Part shown: positions 40,101 to 47,929 of the stretch, piece after piece
How the letters are laid out: each line of letters begins with the position of its first letter
How positions within the stretch are numbered: the first letter of the stretch is position 1
DNA from: Nodularia spumigena CCY9414
GTDB taxonomy: Bacteria; Cyanobacteriota; Cyanobacteriia; Cyanobacteriales; Nostocaceae
NCBI RefSeq assembly: GCF_000340565.2
Contig: NZ_CP007203.1
Span: 2,696,056-2,760,055, forward strand
Direction: 5' to 3'
Length of the DNA: 64,000 nucleotides
Notes under the pieces: model-generated
Told to the model about the DNA's origin: nothing
Seen by the model: only the letters and a program-made list of their open reading frames with translations
Databases searched by the model: none
Position numbers and translations under genes: made by a program

Positions 40101-40384
40101 ATTCTACAGAAACGCTGGTTGCTAATATTTTGGCGGATGTGTTGCGAATCGAACGCATGGGAGTAGATGAAAACTTTTTGGAATTGGGGGGAAATTCCCT
40201 CTTGGCAATTCGGGTAACATCACGACTGAGGGAGGCTTTTCAATTGGATTTACCTTTACATAGTGTGTTTGAAAAACCAACAGTTGCTGGACTTGCAGAA
40301 CGAATTCAAATTCTACAACAAACTATTCAACAAATGCAAACTACCCCATCTGATCAACCAGGGCGTAAGGAGATTTCGCTATGA
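37118..40384 (+). CDS. NRPS module 10: C-A(Ser)-T
   Basis: The N-terminus NIENIYPLSPMQQGMLFH is a COM acceptor plus a D-donor condensation domain, matching the epimerase of the previous protein. His motif HHLILDG is at 147. The A domain (YTSGS at 610) has code DVWHISLIDK, the Ser code of nostocyclopeptide synthetase. T is LGGNS (Ser 1027). A GTCAACA heptamer array (39646-39679) interrupts the A6-A7 linker, and a GC-rich palindrome is read as PTPPNLPLVRGGAESGG between A5 and the PIGRP motif (39415-39472). The stop overlaps the next start as ATGA, so translation of the next protein is probably coupled. Confidence 0.94.
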   Translation: MHPVDKRQNIENIYPLSPMQQGMLFHTLLTPQVGVYVPQVCLYLEGRLDINALQTAWNQVVENHAALRTAFYWEQRDKPFQVVFRQVEIPWKLLDWQGISEAKIKVKLEEYLQGDRTLGFDLKQPPLMRFTLIKLSDIKYILIWTQHHLILDGWSSALVIKQVWQNYYNSPFYYPNSRPYIDYISWLQQQDKIAAKQFWQKQLQGFTTPAYSLSFSRSESNKFTPQEQHRNLTPSQTTSLQQWAKQQQLTLNTLLQAAFAILLSRYCHTTDVVFGATSSGRPTAIAGVESMVGLFINTLPVRVQVSATENLVAWLQKLQAQQAEALDYEYTSLLEIQEWSELSQGISLFDSILVFENYLVDTSAIPENQELRIVDIQSLEWTSFPLTVLVSVGNQLSLKVKYDRSRFTDHTITQLLEHFCILLLGMSQPVQTVGNLPLLTQQEYKSIHEWNQTEAYYPLESIHQQFAAQVERTPDNIAVVFEDKQLTYKELNQRANQLAHYLQTLGVQPEIPVGIYIERSLEMVIGILGILKTGGCYVPLDPAYPVSRLTYFIDETNISVLLTQSSLLDKLPHYSGKILALDTDLQEISQTSENNPTTLVNPDNAIYIIYTSGSTGTPKGVINNHRGVSNRLYWMQQQYNLEIGEPVLQKTPFSFDVSVWEFFWTLLNGGCLVMAKPEGHQDTNYLLEIIEQQQITTLHFVPAMLGVFLEEPNLTARCRSVKRVICSGEALSIEIQNRFFRSLNAELHNLYGPTEAAIDVTYWQCQPTPPNLPLVRGGAESGGVELHTVPIGRPISNTQIYLLNEDLQPVPLGVTGEIYIGGVGVARGYWNRPDLTAERFINPQSTVNSQQSAVITLYKTGDLGRYLPDGNLEYLGRLDTQVKIRGLRIELGEIEAVLNQHPDIQQTVVILDSKSSENQRLVAYIVPASTSTESESFTQELQKFLLSQLPDYMLPSIFLVLSALPLLPNGKINRQALPQPETVRHANQAYIAPRNSTETLVANILADVLRIERMGVDENFLELGGNSLLAIRVTSRLREAFQLDLPLHSVFEKPTVAGLAERIQILQQTIQQMQTTPSDQPGRKEISL
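39646..39679 (+). repeat. GTCAACA heptamer array at A6-A7 linker, module 10
   Basis: Four cagtcaa-type units and a degenerate one are translated as PQSTVNSQQSAV before LYKTGD. This closely parallels module 1. Confidence 0.85.
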
Positions 40385-43300
40385 AGACCATAGAAAAATT
40401 TCTGGCACACCTTTACAGCCTAGATGTGAAACTGTGGATAGAAGATGCTAATTTGCGGTGTAGTGTTCCTGAAGATGTGCTGACGGATGAACTTGGTGTA
40501 GAATTGCGATCGCGCAAACCTGAAATTATCAATTTTTTACGTCAAGCTAAGTCTTCTGCAATCAATTATTCACAAGCAATTTTACCAGCAGAACGCCATG
40601 AAAATCTGCCGCTTTCTTTTGCTCAACAAAGATTGTGGTTTTTAGAACAATTGCAACTGGGGAATGCTACATATAATTTACCCACGGCAGTGCGATTAAA
40701 GGGGAATTTAGATGTTAGGGTATTAGAGCGATCGCTCAATGAAATTATTCAGCGTCATGAAGTATTACGGACACAATTTAAAACCGTAAATGGCAATCCT
40801 GTTTTACACATTCAGCCAAGTGTCACTCTTCCCCTAGCTGTCATTAATTTACAAGCATTTAATCCCCTAGAACAAGATGAAGAAGTCCGCCACCTCGCCT
40901 TAAAAGCAGCACAGACACCCTTTGATTTAGCCACAGATGTACTATTGCGGGTGAAAATTCTCCGTTTGGCTAAAGATGAAAACGTAGTGTTATTTACCAT
41001 GCACCACATCGTCTCTGATGGTTGGTCAATGGAAATATTAATTAAGGAATTGGCAACCCTTTATAATGCTTTTAGTACCAATCAACCATCCCCCTTACCA
41101 GAGTTAGCAATTCAGTATGTTGATTTTGCAATTTGGCAGAGACAATGGTTACAAGGAGAAGTTTTAGACACGCAACTAGACTATTGGCGACAACAGTTAG
41201 GCGGTATTCTGCCAGTATTACAATTACCCACCGACTACCCCCGTGGACGAGTACAAACATTTCGGGGTGCAATTGAGTCTTTTTCTCTCTCTCCTCAGTT
41301 GAGTCAAGACATTATCAAAATAGCAAAAAGTGCAGGTGTCACCTCCTTTGTTACCCTCCTCACAGCTTATAAAATCCTTCTGCATCGCTACACCGGACAA
41401 ACAGATATACTCGTTGGTACTCCCGTAGCTAATCGCCATCGTCGGGAAATTGAAGGTTTAATTGGCTTTTTTGTCAACACATTAGTATTAAGAACAAATC
41501 TCACAGATAATCCTAGTTTTCAGGATTTATTGCAACAGTTAAAAAATACCACTTGGCAAGCTTACGATCATCAGGATATACCTTTTGAGAAATTAGTAGA
41601 AGTTCTGCAACCAGAAAGAGATTTAAGCTTTAATCCTTTATTTCAGGTAAAATTTCGCTTAGAAAATGCCCCCACAGAAAAATTAGAATTACCGGGGTTA
41701 ACTCTCACACCTCTAAATCGTACAGAAGCCAGCGCCAAACTAGATTTAAGTTTGGATATGTACGAGACATCAGCAGGTTTTGTGGGTGCATTTGAGTATA
41801 ACCGAGATTTGTTTGCACCAGAGACAATTAGCCGCATGGTAGGACATTTTCAGACTCTACTCACAGCGATAGTTGAAAACCCAGAAAAACGGATTTCCGA
41901 ATTACCATTACTTACAGAAAGTGAAAGACAAAAAATCCTCATTGATTGGAATCAAACTCAGGTAGAATTTCCCAGTCATTTAACTTTTCAAGACTTATTT
42001 GCAGCGCAGGTAGAAAAGACACCGGATGCAGTAGCGGTTGTATATACCCCACCCCAACCCTCCCCTGACAAAGAGGAGGGAGTAGTTGTTGAGTCTCTTA
42101 CTTATAGAGAACTCAATCAAAAAAGTAATCAAGTTGCTCATTATTTGCAAAAAAAAGGAGTGAAACCAGAGATAATTGTGGGATTATGTGTAGAGCGATC
42201 GCCATTAATGATCATCGCTTTACTTGGTATTCTTAAAGCTGGTGGCGCATATCTTCCCCTAGACCCCAATTATCCCCCAGAACGTTTGGGATATATGTTG
42301 GCTGATTCCCAAGTTCCGATTTTGCTGACAGAAACCAGCCTGAAACCAGCACTCAGCACTCCCCCAAACTATGAAATAATTTACCTAGATACAGACTGGG
42401 AAATAATTTCTCAATGCAGCACAGAGAACCCAAAAAGCGAAGTTACACCAGAAAATTTAGCTTATTTAATCTACACTTCCGGTTCCACTGGTAAACCCAA
42501 AGGCGTTTTAATTCCCCACATTGGCTTAACAAATCTCACAAAACATAAAATAGAAATTTGTGATGTTCATCCAGGTGATTGTGTACTGCAATTTTTCTCA
42601 CTCAGCTTTGATGCTTCGATTCCCGAAATCATCATGGCCTTGGGAAGTGGTGCTAAACTTTGTCTCGCTAAATCCGAATCTTTACTACCAGGAGAAACCT
42701 TACTACAACTGCTACAAAATAATGCAGTTACTCATATAACTATCACCCCTTCAGCCCTGTCTCTAATTCCTTCAGCAGATTTACCACATTTGCGAATGAT
42801 ATTAGTAGGAGGAGAAGCCCCATCACCTGAATTAATCGCCAAATGGTCAGAAGAAAGACGCTTTATTAACGCTTATGGACCAACAGAAGTAACAGTTAAC
42901 GCCAGCATGGTACTTTGTGGTAATGGTCATCCTTTGCTTCCCACCATTCGCCCCAGCGCCAACAAACAACTATATATATTAGATAATTATTTACAACCCG
43001 TCCCCATCGGTGTAATTGGTGAACTTTACATTGGTGGAATTGGTTTAGCGCGAGGTTATTTAAATCGTCCAGATTTAACAAACCAAAAATTTATCCCTAA
43101 CCCATTTAGTCAGTTATCAGTTATCAGTTATCAGTTATCAGTCAACAGTCAACCCAGACTTTATAAAACCGGCGACCTTGCTTGTTACTTACCTGATGGT
43201 CGCATCAAACTTTTAGGAAGGATTGATAATCAAGTAAAAATTCGCGGTTTTCGCATTGAACCGCAAGAAGTGGAAACAGTATTGTGTCAAAATTCTGGGG

Positions 43301-43866
43301 TGCGTGCCGGGGTAGTAATAATCCGCGAAGACCAACCAGAACAGAAGCGTTTAGTTGCTTATGTGATTCCCAATGAAGAAACCAGGGAACAGGGAAAAGA
43401 AAATTTACTTACTTCCCAGTCCCTCCGCAGCTTCATGCGCGAGAAGTTACCAGAATATTTGGTTCCTAGTGCATTTGTGCTGTTGGATAATTTACCCCTA
43501 ACACCTAACGGTAAAGTAGATATCTACTCTCTCCCCGCACCCGAAGAAATAGTCTCAACATCTGAATTTATTGCTCCTCGGACACAAATTGAAGCGCAAT
43601 TAGCCAATATTTACACCCAGATACTCAACTTAGAAAAAGTCAGTATTCACGATGATTTTTTTGAATTGGGGGGACATTCTCTCATTGCTACCCAATTAAT
43701 TTCTCAAGCCTTACAGGTGTTTCAAGTGGAACTAACTGTAATGGATTTGTTTGATGCGCCGACAGTAGCAGGTATGGCGGAACGGATTTTGCAAAGACAA
43801 TTAACGGCGGAAGTTACCGTAATATCTGACACCGGAGACGATGAACGGGAGGAGTTTGAAATTTAA
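40381..43866 (+). CDS. NRPS module 11: TubC-like docking domain-C-A(unassigned)-T
   Basis: Residues 1-55 (LYSLDVKLWIEDANLRCS..., ending in a KPEIINFLR helix) match the TubC-type N-terminal docking domain, which binds a short tail of the upstream carrier protein. The C domain has a normal HHIVSDG at 208. The A domain (YTSGS at 698, code read as DAPTLGAVNK) does not match a code I can name; the 236/278/322 pattern A/T/A resembles aromatic pockets, but Pro at position 239 is unusual. T is LGGHS (Ser 1100). The acidic C-terminal tail (GDDEREEFEI) may be the docking ligand for the TubC-like domain in the next protein. A GC-rich palindrome (42048-42085) and a CAGTTAT heptamer array (43111-43154) are inserted in frame. 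It is the last condensation module in the window. Confidence 0.92.
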   Translation: MKTIEKFLAHLYSLDVKLWIEDANLRCSVPEDVLTDELGVELRSRKPEIINFLRQAKSSAINYSQAILPAERHENLPLSFAQQRLWFLEQLQLGNATYNLPTAVRLKGNLDVRVLERSLNEIIQRHEVLRTQFKTVNGNPVLHIQPSVTLPLAVINLQAFNPLEQDEEVRHLALKAAQTPFDLATDVLLRVKILRLAKDENVVLFTMHHIVSDGWSMEILIKELATLYNAFSTNQPSPLPELAIQYVDFAIWQRQWLQGEVLDTQLDYWRQQLGGILPVLQLPTDYPRGRVQTFRGAIESFSLSPQLSQDIIKIAKSAGVTSFVTLLTAYKILLHRYTGQTDILVGTPVANRHRREIEGLIGFFVNTLVLRTNLTDNPSFQDLLQQLKNTTWQAYDHQDIPFEKLVEVLQPERDLSFNPLFQVKFRLENAPTEKLELPGLTLTPLNRTEASAKLDLSLDMYETSAGFVGAFEYNRDLFAPETISRMVGHFQTLLTAIVENPEKRISELPLLTESERQKILIDWNQTQVEFPSHLTFQDLFAAQVEKTPDAVAVVYTPPQPSPDKEEGVVVESLTYRELNQKSNQVAHYLQKKGVKPEIIVGLCVERSPLMIIALLGILKAGGAYLPLDPNYPPERLGYMLADSQVPILLTETSLKPALSTPPNYEIIYLDTDWEIISQCSTENPKSEVTPENLAYLIYTSGSTGKPKGVLIPHIGLTNLTKHKIEICDVHPGDCVLQFFSLSFDASIPEIIMALGSGAKLCLAKSESLLPGETLLQLLQNNAVTHITITPSALSLIPSADLPHLRMILVGGEAPSPELIAKWSEERRFINAYGPTEVTVNASMVLCGNGHPLLPTIRPSANKQLYILDNYLQPVPIGVIGELYIGGIGLARGYLNRPDLTNQKFIPNPFSQLSVISYQLSVNSQPRLYKTGDLACYLPDGRIKLLGRIDNQVKIRGFRIEPQEVETVLCQNSGVRAGVVIIREDQPEQKRLVAYVIPNEETREQGKENLLTSQSLRSFMREKLPEYLVPSAFVLLDNLPLTPNGKVDIYSLPAPEEIVSTSEFIAPRTQIEAQLANIYTQILNLEKVSIHDDFFELGGHSLIATQLISQALQVFQVELTVMDLFDAPTVAGMAERILQRQLTAEVTVISDTGDDEREEFEI
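43111..43154 (+). repeat. CAGTTAT plus CAGTCAA heptamers at A6-A7 linker, module 11
   Basis: Four cagttat units are followed by two cagtcaa units, translated as QLSVISYQLSVNSQ right before LYKTGD. Confidence 0.85.
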
Positions 43867-46800
43867 TGATTAACCAACTAATTTACCTGAAACCCAATGT
43901 CATCGTTGAACCACTTTTCAATCAGTGGTACGCGTGGTCATACTTAATTTCTCCCGCTACAGCCGCAATGTATATTGCTCATTCCCATCTGCCAATTATG
44001 CAATCTTTTGTAGCTGCACCCCAGGTACATCAAGATGCTTTAAAAAATCCGGCGATGATTGGCGGTCCTTTCATTAACTATGATTCCAGTCGAGTTGAGG
44101 ATATACAGATATTACTAGAGACAACCCAAAAACAGCAAGCGCATCTGCTAGAACTGGCGCAAGCAATTCAAGATTTAGAAAAAATCTTAGCTGAACATAC
44201 TCAGGGTTATTCCTTAGAGCCTTTGTATGAGAAAATTCCTCAAGCCTTACGTGGATATGTGGAATTGGTGCAAGATAGTAATAATTATCCGTCAATTCGT
44301 TTTATTGAAGGGTTACTTTATCGCAGTCCATATTATAATCCCGCCAATCAATCGGTGAATTTGTACTTGGGTGATGGAGATAAACGGGCTTTTGTTTTGA
44401 GTACACCACGCTTACCAGATGAGCAGAGTATACATCTAAAAATGGCATTTAGCGATCGCGCACTTGACCAACTCTTCCAAATGCGTCACACTCCCCAGCC
44501 CTATGAAGATATTCGAGATACCCTCAAAATTAAACCCCAGCAAGAAACTCTATTTGCAGACTTTTTCACCACCACACCCCCCAAGCAAGAACCAGACTAC
44601 AGAGGGGAAGCTGTCCGAGTTCGTTATTTTGGTCACGCCTGTGTTTTAATTCAAACCGAATCCATTAGTATTCTTTGTGACCCCATCATTAGTTATCCCG
44701 ATGATTCTGGAGATAATCGTTACACATACCAGCATCTCCCCCCGGTGATTGACTACGTTTTGATCACCCACAATCATCAAGACCATATAATGTTAGAAAC
44801 ACTGTTGCAGTTACGCCACAAAATTCAAACTGTGGTCGTTCCTAAAAGTAATAAGGGAACCTTAATTGACCCTTCTTTAAAATTGATGCTGCAACAAATT
44901 GGGTTTAAAAATGTCCGAGAAATTGACGAATTAGAAGTAATTCATCTTACAGATGGGTACATAACCGGATTACCATTTTTAGGAGAACACGGAGACTTAA
45001 ATATTGCTACAAAAGCTGCGTATTTAATTAATCTCAAAGGACGTTCAATATTATGTGCCGCCGATTCTAATAATATTGACCCCCAACTGTACAGCCACCT
45101 ACAGCAAATTTTTGGCGATATCGATGTATTGTTCATTGGTATGGAATGCGGTGGTGCGCCTTATACGTGGGCTTATGGGGCATTATTAACCAATCAAGTC
45201 CCGCGAAAAATTGCCCAAACACGACGCTTAGATGGTTCTGATAGTAGCAGGGCGATCGCCTTAGTGCAACAACTCCACCCCCAGCAAGTATATATTTATG
45301 CAATGGGTCAAGAACCTTGGCTCACCTTCATCACCTCAATTATTTATACCGCAGAATCCAAAGCAATAATCGAATCTAACCAACTAATAGCATATTGTCA
45401 TAGCCAAGAAATTCTCAGCAAACGCCTCTTTGGTTGTGAAGAAATCTTCCTCATACCAAACCCGAAAACCTCATCAATTATAGGAAATATCAAAACTCAC
45501 ACCCTTTTACAACCGGAAGTTTGGGGAGAAGTATCTTCAATTCAATCATTTCTCTTTGAATTGCAGCGTCTAGATATTCGCATTTGGCTAGAAGATACCG
45601 ATAGCATACCCAAACTACGCTGTAACGCTCCCAAAGGAGTTTTAAAACCTACCTTAAAAGCACAATTACAGGAACGCAAAAGCGAAATAATTGAATTTCT
45701 GCAAAACTCTGGAAAAACAAAAGTAGAAATAGATTGGCAACAAGAAACAACCCTTGATTCAACAATTATTCCTCCTTCCTCATCTTCCCTATCCCCCGCA
45801 GCTTCCTCATTACTATTAACAGGTGCGACAGGATTTATCGGCGCATTCTTATTACAAGAACTATTAAATAAAACCACAGCCTCAATTTATTGTTTAATCA
45901 GAGCCGAAAATATTGAAACAGCAAAACAGAGAATAGTCAAAACCTTACAAAACTACCAAATTTGGGATAACTCATACTCAGAAAGAATTATTCCCATAGT
46001 AGGAGACTTAGCCAAACCAAAATTAGGACTATCTGCACTAGAATTTGCCAACTTAGCCAACCAAATAGACATAATTTATCATAATGGAGCAAAGGTAAAT
46101 CACACAGAACCTTACAACCGTTTAAAATCCGCCAACGTGTTAGGTACACAGGAAATTTTCAGACTAGCAAGCCAGAGCAAATTAAAACCTGTACATTTAA
46201 TTTCCTCAACCAGCATTTTTGCAGCCAATAATCATAGTAACTTACAGATAACAGAAGATGATAACTTAGATAAATATGGTATACCTATTGGTGGATATGC
46301 TCAGAGTAAATGGGCAGCCGAAAAATTAGCCATAACAGCCATAAACCGAGGAATACCAGTCAAAATATACAGATTAGGAGCAGTTTCAGGAGATAGTAAA
46401 ACCGGAGCATTTAATCAAGATGACTTTCTCTACAAACTGCTTTTAGGCTACGTGCAATTAGGCAGTATACCAGATACAGCCATGCCCTTAGAAATCTTAC
46501 CAGTAGATTACGTCTGTAGTGCCATCATCGAACTATCAAAAATAGCATCCAACCATCAAATTTTCCATATCATCCAACCCAAACCCGTCTCCTCAGAAAT
46601 TATTTTTGAACAACTAAAAAAAATCGGCTTTAAAATTGAGAAAATTTCCTACCAACAATGGAGAAACAAAATATTAGAAATAGCCCAAAATTCCCCAGAA
46701 CATATCCTATATCCCCTAATTCCCCTACTACCGAAACAAAGAACCACCCATGAATCACAACCCAATACTAAATTGCAAATTGACAACAGAAAAACCCAAA

Positions 46801-46928
46801 ACATCCTAAATCAACTAATCACCCCACCCACCATCAACGAAAACCTAATACAAACCTACCTCTCCCACCTCATCCAACAAAACCTCATAAAAAAACCTCC
46901 CTCAAACCTCCGCGAACCTTTGCGTTAA
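43866..46928 (+). CDS. CmlA-like diiron beta-hydroxylase fused to TubC-like docking domain and thioester reductase
   Basis: Three parts. Residues 1 to about 530 have an N-terminal domain (LKPNVIVEPLFNQWYAW..., APQVHQDALKNPAMIGGPF) and a metallo-beta-lactamase fold with HNHQDH (His 302, 304, Asp 306, His 307), Glu 374 and Asp 400. From memory, these fall at a constant offset of three from the diiron ligands of CmlA, the beta-hydroxylase that acts on carrier-bound amino acids. Residues 557-615 (LDIRIWLEDT..., KSEIIEFLQ) resemble a TubC docking domain. Residues 648 to about 960 are an SDR-type reductase with GATGFIG (653-659) and YAQSK (Tyr 811, Lys 815), like terminal R domains that release aldehydes. 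No carrier domain is present, so it must act in trans, most simply on module 11. The C-terminal residues (NLREPLR) and stop come from a dispersed repeat. The fused order is unusual. Confidence 0.88.
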   Translation: MINQLIYLKPNVIVEPLFNQWYAWSYLISPATAAMYIAHSHLPIMQSFVAAPQVHQDALKNPAMIGGPFINYDSSRVEDIQILLETTQKQQAHLLELAQAIQDLEKILAEHTQGYSLEPLYEKIPQALRGYVELVQDSNNYPSIRFIEGLLYRSPYYNPANQSVNLYLGDGDKRAFVLSTPRLPDEQSIHLKMAFSDRALDQLFQMRHTPQPYEDIRDTLKIKPQQETLFADFFTTTPPKQEPDYRGEAVRVRYFGHACVLIQTESISILCDPIISYPDDSGDNRYTYQHLPPVIDYVLITHNHQDHIMLETLLQLRHKIQTVVVPKSNKGTLIDPSLKLMLQQIGFKNVREIDELEVIHLTDGYITGLPFLGEHGDLNIATKAAYLINLKGRSILCAADSNNIDPQLYSHLQQIFGDIDVLFIGMECGGAPYTWAYGALLTNQVPRKIAQTRRLDGSDSSRAIALVQQLHPQQVYIYAMGQEPWLTFITSIIYTAESKAIIESNQLIAYCHSQEILSKRLFGCEEIFLIPNPKTSSIIGNIKTHTLLQPEVWGEVSSIQSFLFELQRLDIRIWLEDTDSIPKLRCNAPKGVLKPTLKAQLQERKSEIIEFLQNSGKTKVEIDWQQETTLDSTIIPPSSSSLSPAASSLLLTGATGFIGAFLLQELLNKTTASIYCLIRAENIETAKQRIVKTLQNYQIWDNSYSERIIPIVGDLAKPKLGLSALEFANLANQIDIIYHNGAKVNHTEPYNRLKSANVLGTQEIFRLASQSKLKPVHLISSTSIFAANNHSNLQITEDDNLDKYGIPIGGYAQSKWAAEKLAITAINRGIPVKIYRLGAVSGDSKTGAFNQDDFLYKLLLGYVQLGSIPDTAMPLEILPVDYVCSAIIELSKIASNHQIFHIIQPKPVSSEIIFEQLKKIGFKIEKISYQQWRNKILEIAQNSPEHILYPLIPLLPKQRTTHESQPNTKLQIDNRKTQNILNQLITPPTINENLIQTYLSHLIQQNLIKKPPSNLREPLR

Positions 46929-46954
46929 CCTCCGCGAACCTCTGCGTTTAAAAA
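46905..46954 (+). repeat. CTCCGCG/CTCTGCG repeat spanning stop and next start region
   Basis: Two copies of cctccgcgaacct(t/c)tgcgtt. The first encodes the end of the reductase fusion including its TAA, and the second ends just before the ATG at 46957. Confidence 0.85.
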
Positions 46955-46956
46955 TC

Positions 46957-47835
46957 ATGATATCCAACACACCAAACCATACAGAATACGACACCTGGGC
47001 ATGGCTATATAACCAAACAATGGGGCCAGAATATTGCCAAAACCAACTAAAACCCCTAGAAAAAATCCTCCTTCCCCGACTAAACCAAAACGCACAAATC
47101 CTAGACTTATGCTGTGGAACAGGACAACTAGTGCAAATTTTAATTAATCAAGGATATCAAATAACAGGCATAGATAACTCCAACCAAATGTTAAATTATG
47201 CCCGTCAAAATGCACCCAACGGCAAATTCTTATTAGCAGATGCACGTCAATTTGAACTCCCCCCATCCTTCGATGCAGCATTTTCCACAAGCGCAGCCCT
47301 CAACCACATCATGACAATTCCCGAACTACAGCAAGTCTTTCAAAGAGTATATTCAGCCCTCAAAGATAACGGCTGGTTTCTCTTCGATATCAACCATCAT
47401 CAACAAATGCAGCGCTGGTGGAGAGGCAAAATTGTTGAAGGAGAAATCGAAAAAAAATACGCTTGGATGCTGACACCAAATTATAACCCCGATGAACGTA
47501 AAGGCTACTTCCAAGTCACAATGTTTCAACAAAAAACCAAACCATCATCCACACCTTTACTGCGAACAATATGGCGTTTATTTTCCCCAATATTAAACCA
47601 CCGACTTTTATACAAACTCCGAATAAAATTCCTAACTGCATTTCAAGCCAAAGAAAAAAATTGGCAAAAAATGGCTGAAAAATACCCCGTCAGAGGACAT
47701 ATCCCCGAAGAAATCAAAACTGCATTACAACAAACAGGCTTCACCGACATTCACATCCTCACCCTAGAAGGAAACCCCACAATAGACGATAGACACTCAG
47801 CATACTTCCTATGTCGTAAACCCATAAATATTTAA
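46957..47835 (+). CDS. SAM-dependent methyltransferase (class I)
   Basis: 292 residues. The SAM-binding motif LDLCCGTGQ is at 49-57, followed by ITGIDNSNQML (acidic ribose-binding position) and LLADARQFEL, then an FDAAFSTSAALNHI segment, all typical of class I methyltransferases. The C-terminal part (LLRTIWRLFSPILNHRL) is basic and hydrophobic. Position within the operon suggests O- or N-methylation of the peptide or of a precursor. The substrate cannot be read from sequence; Ser, the predicted beta-hydroxyl or the polyketide oxygen are candidates. The upstream gap is a repeat and no Shine-Dalgarno motif is seen. Confidence 0.85.
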   Translation: MISNTPNHTEYDTWAWLYNQTMGPEYCQNQLKPLEKILLPRLNQNAQILDLCCGTGQLVQILINQGYQITGIDNSNQMLNYARQNAPNGKFLLADARQFELPPSFDAAFSTSAALNHIMTIPELQQVFQRVYSALKDNGWFLFDINHHQQMQRWWRGKIVEGEIEKKYAWMLTPNYNPDERKGYFQVTMFQQKTKPSSTPLLRTIWRLFSPILNHRLLYKLRIKFLTAFQAKEKNWQKMAEKYPVRGHIPEEIKTALQQTGFTDIHILTLEGNPTIDDRHSAYFLCRKPINI

Positions 47836-47929
47836 CCTCCACTTACTTGCTTATAACCTTTCTTCCTTTGCGCCTTTGCGCCTAACGTACTTCGTACTTC
47901 GCTTCGCTGATGCGTGAAAAAAAACACCC
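47836..47929 (+). repeat. Intergenic repeat before the aminotransferase gene
   Basis: Contains ctttgcgcctttgcgcc and a second short-repeat type (acgtacttcgtacttcgcttcgctgatgcg split over adjacent units). It ends ten bases before the ATG. Nothing else is recognisable. Confidence 0.65.

Noticed and set aside
3941-43154. Tandem repeats as CRISPR arrays
   Set aside because: Units are 7-8 nt with no spacers and lie in coding sequence; no cas genes are present.
43866-45450. MBL-fold domain as a beta-lactamase, lactonase or type II thioesterase
   Set aside because: The CmlA-like N-terminal domain, the Glu in place of a metal His, and the fusion to docking and reductase domains fit a diiron oxygenase better. 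Not proven.
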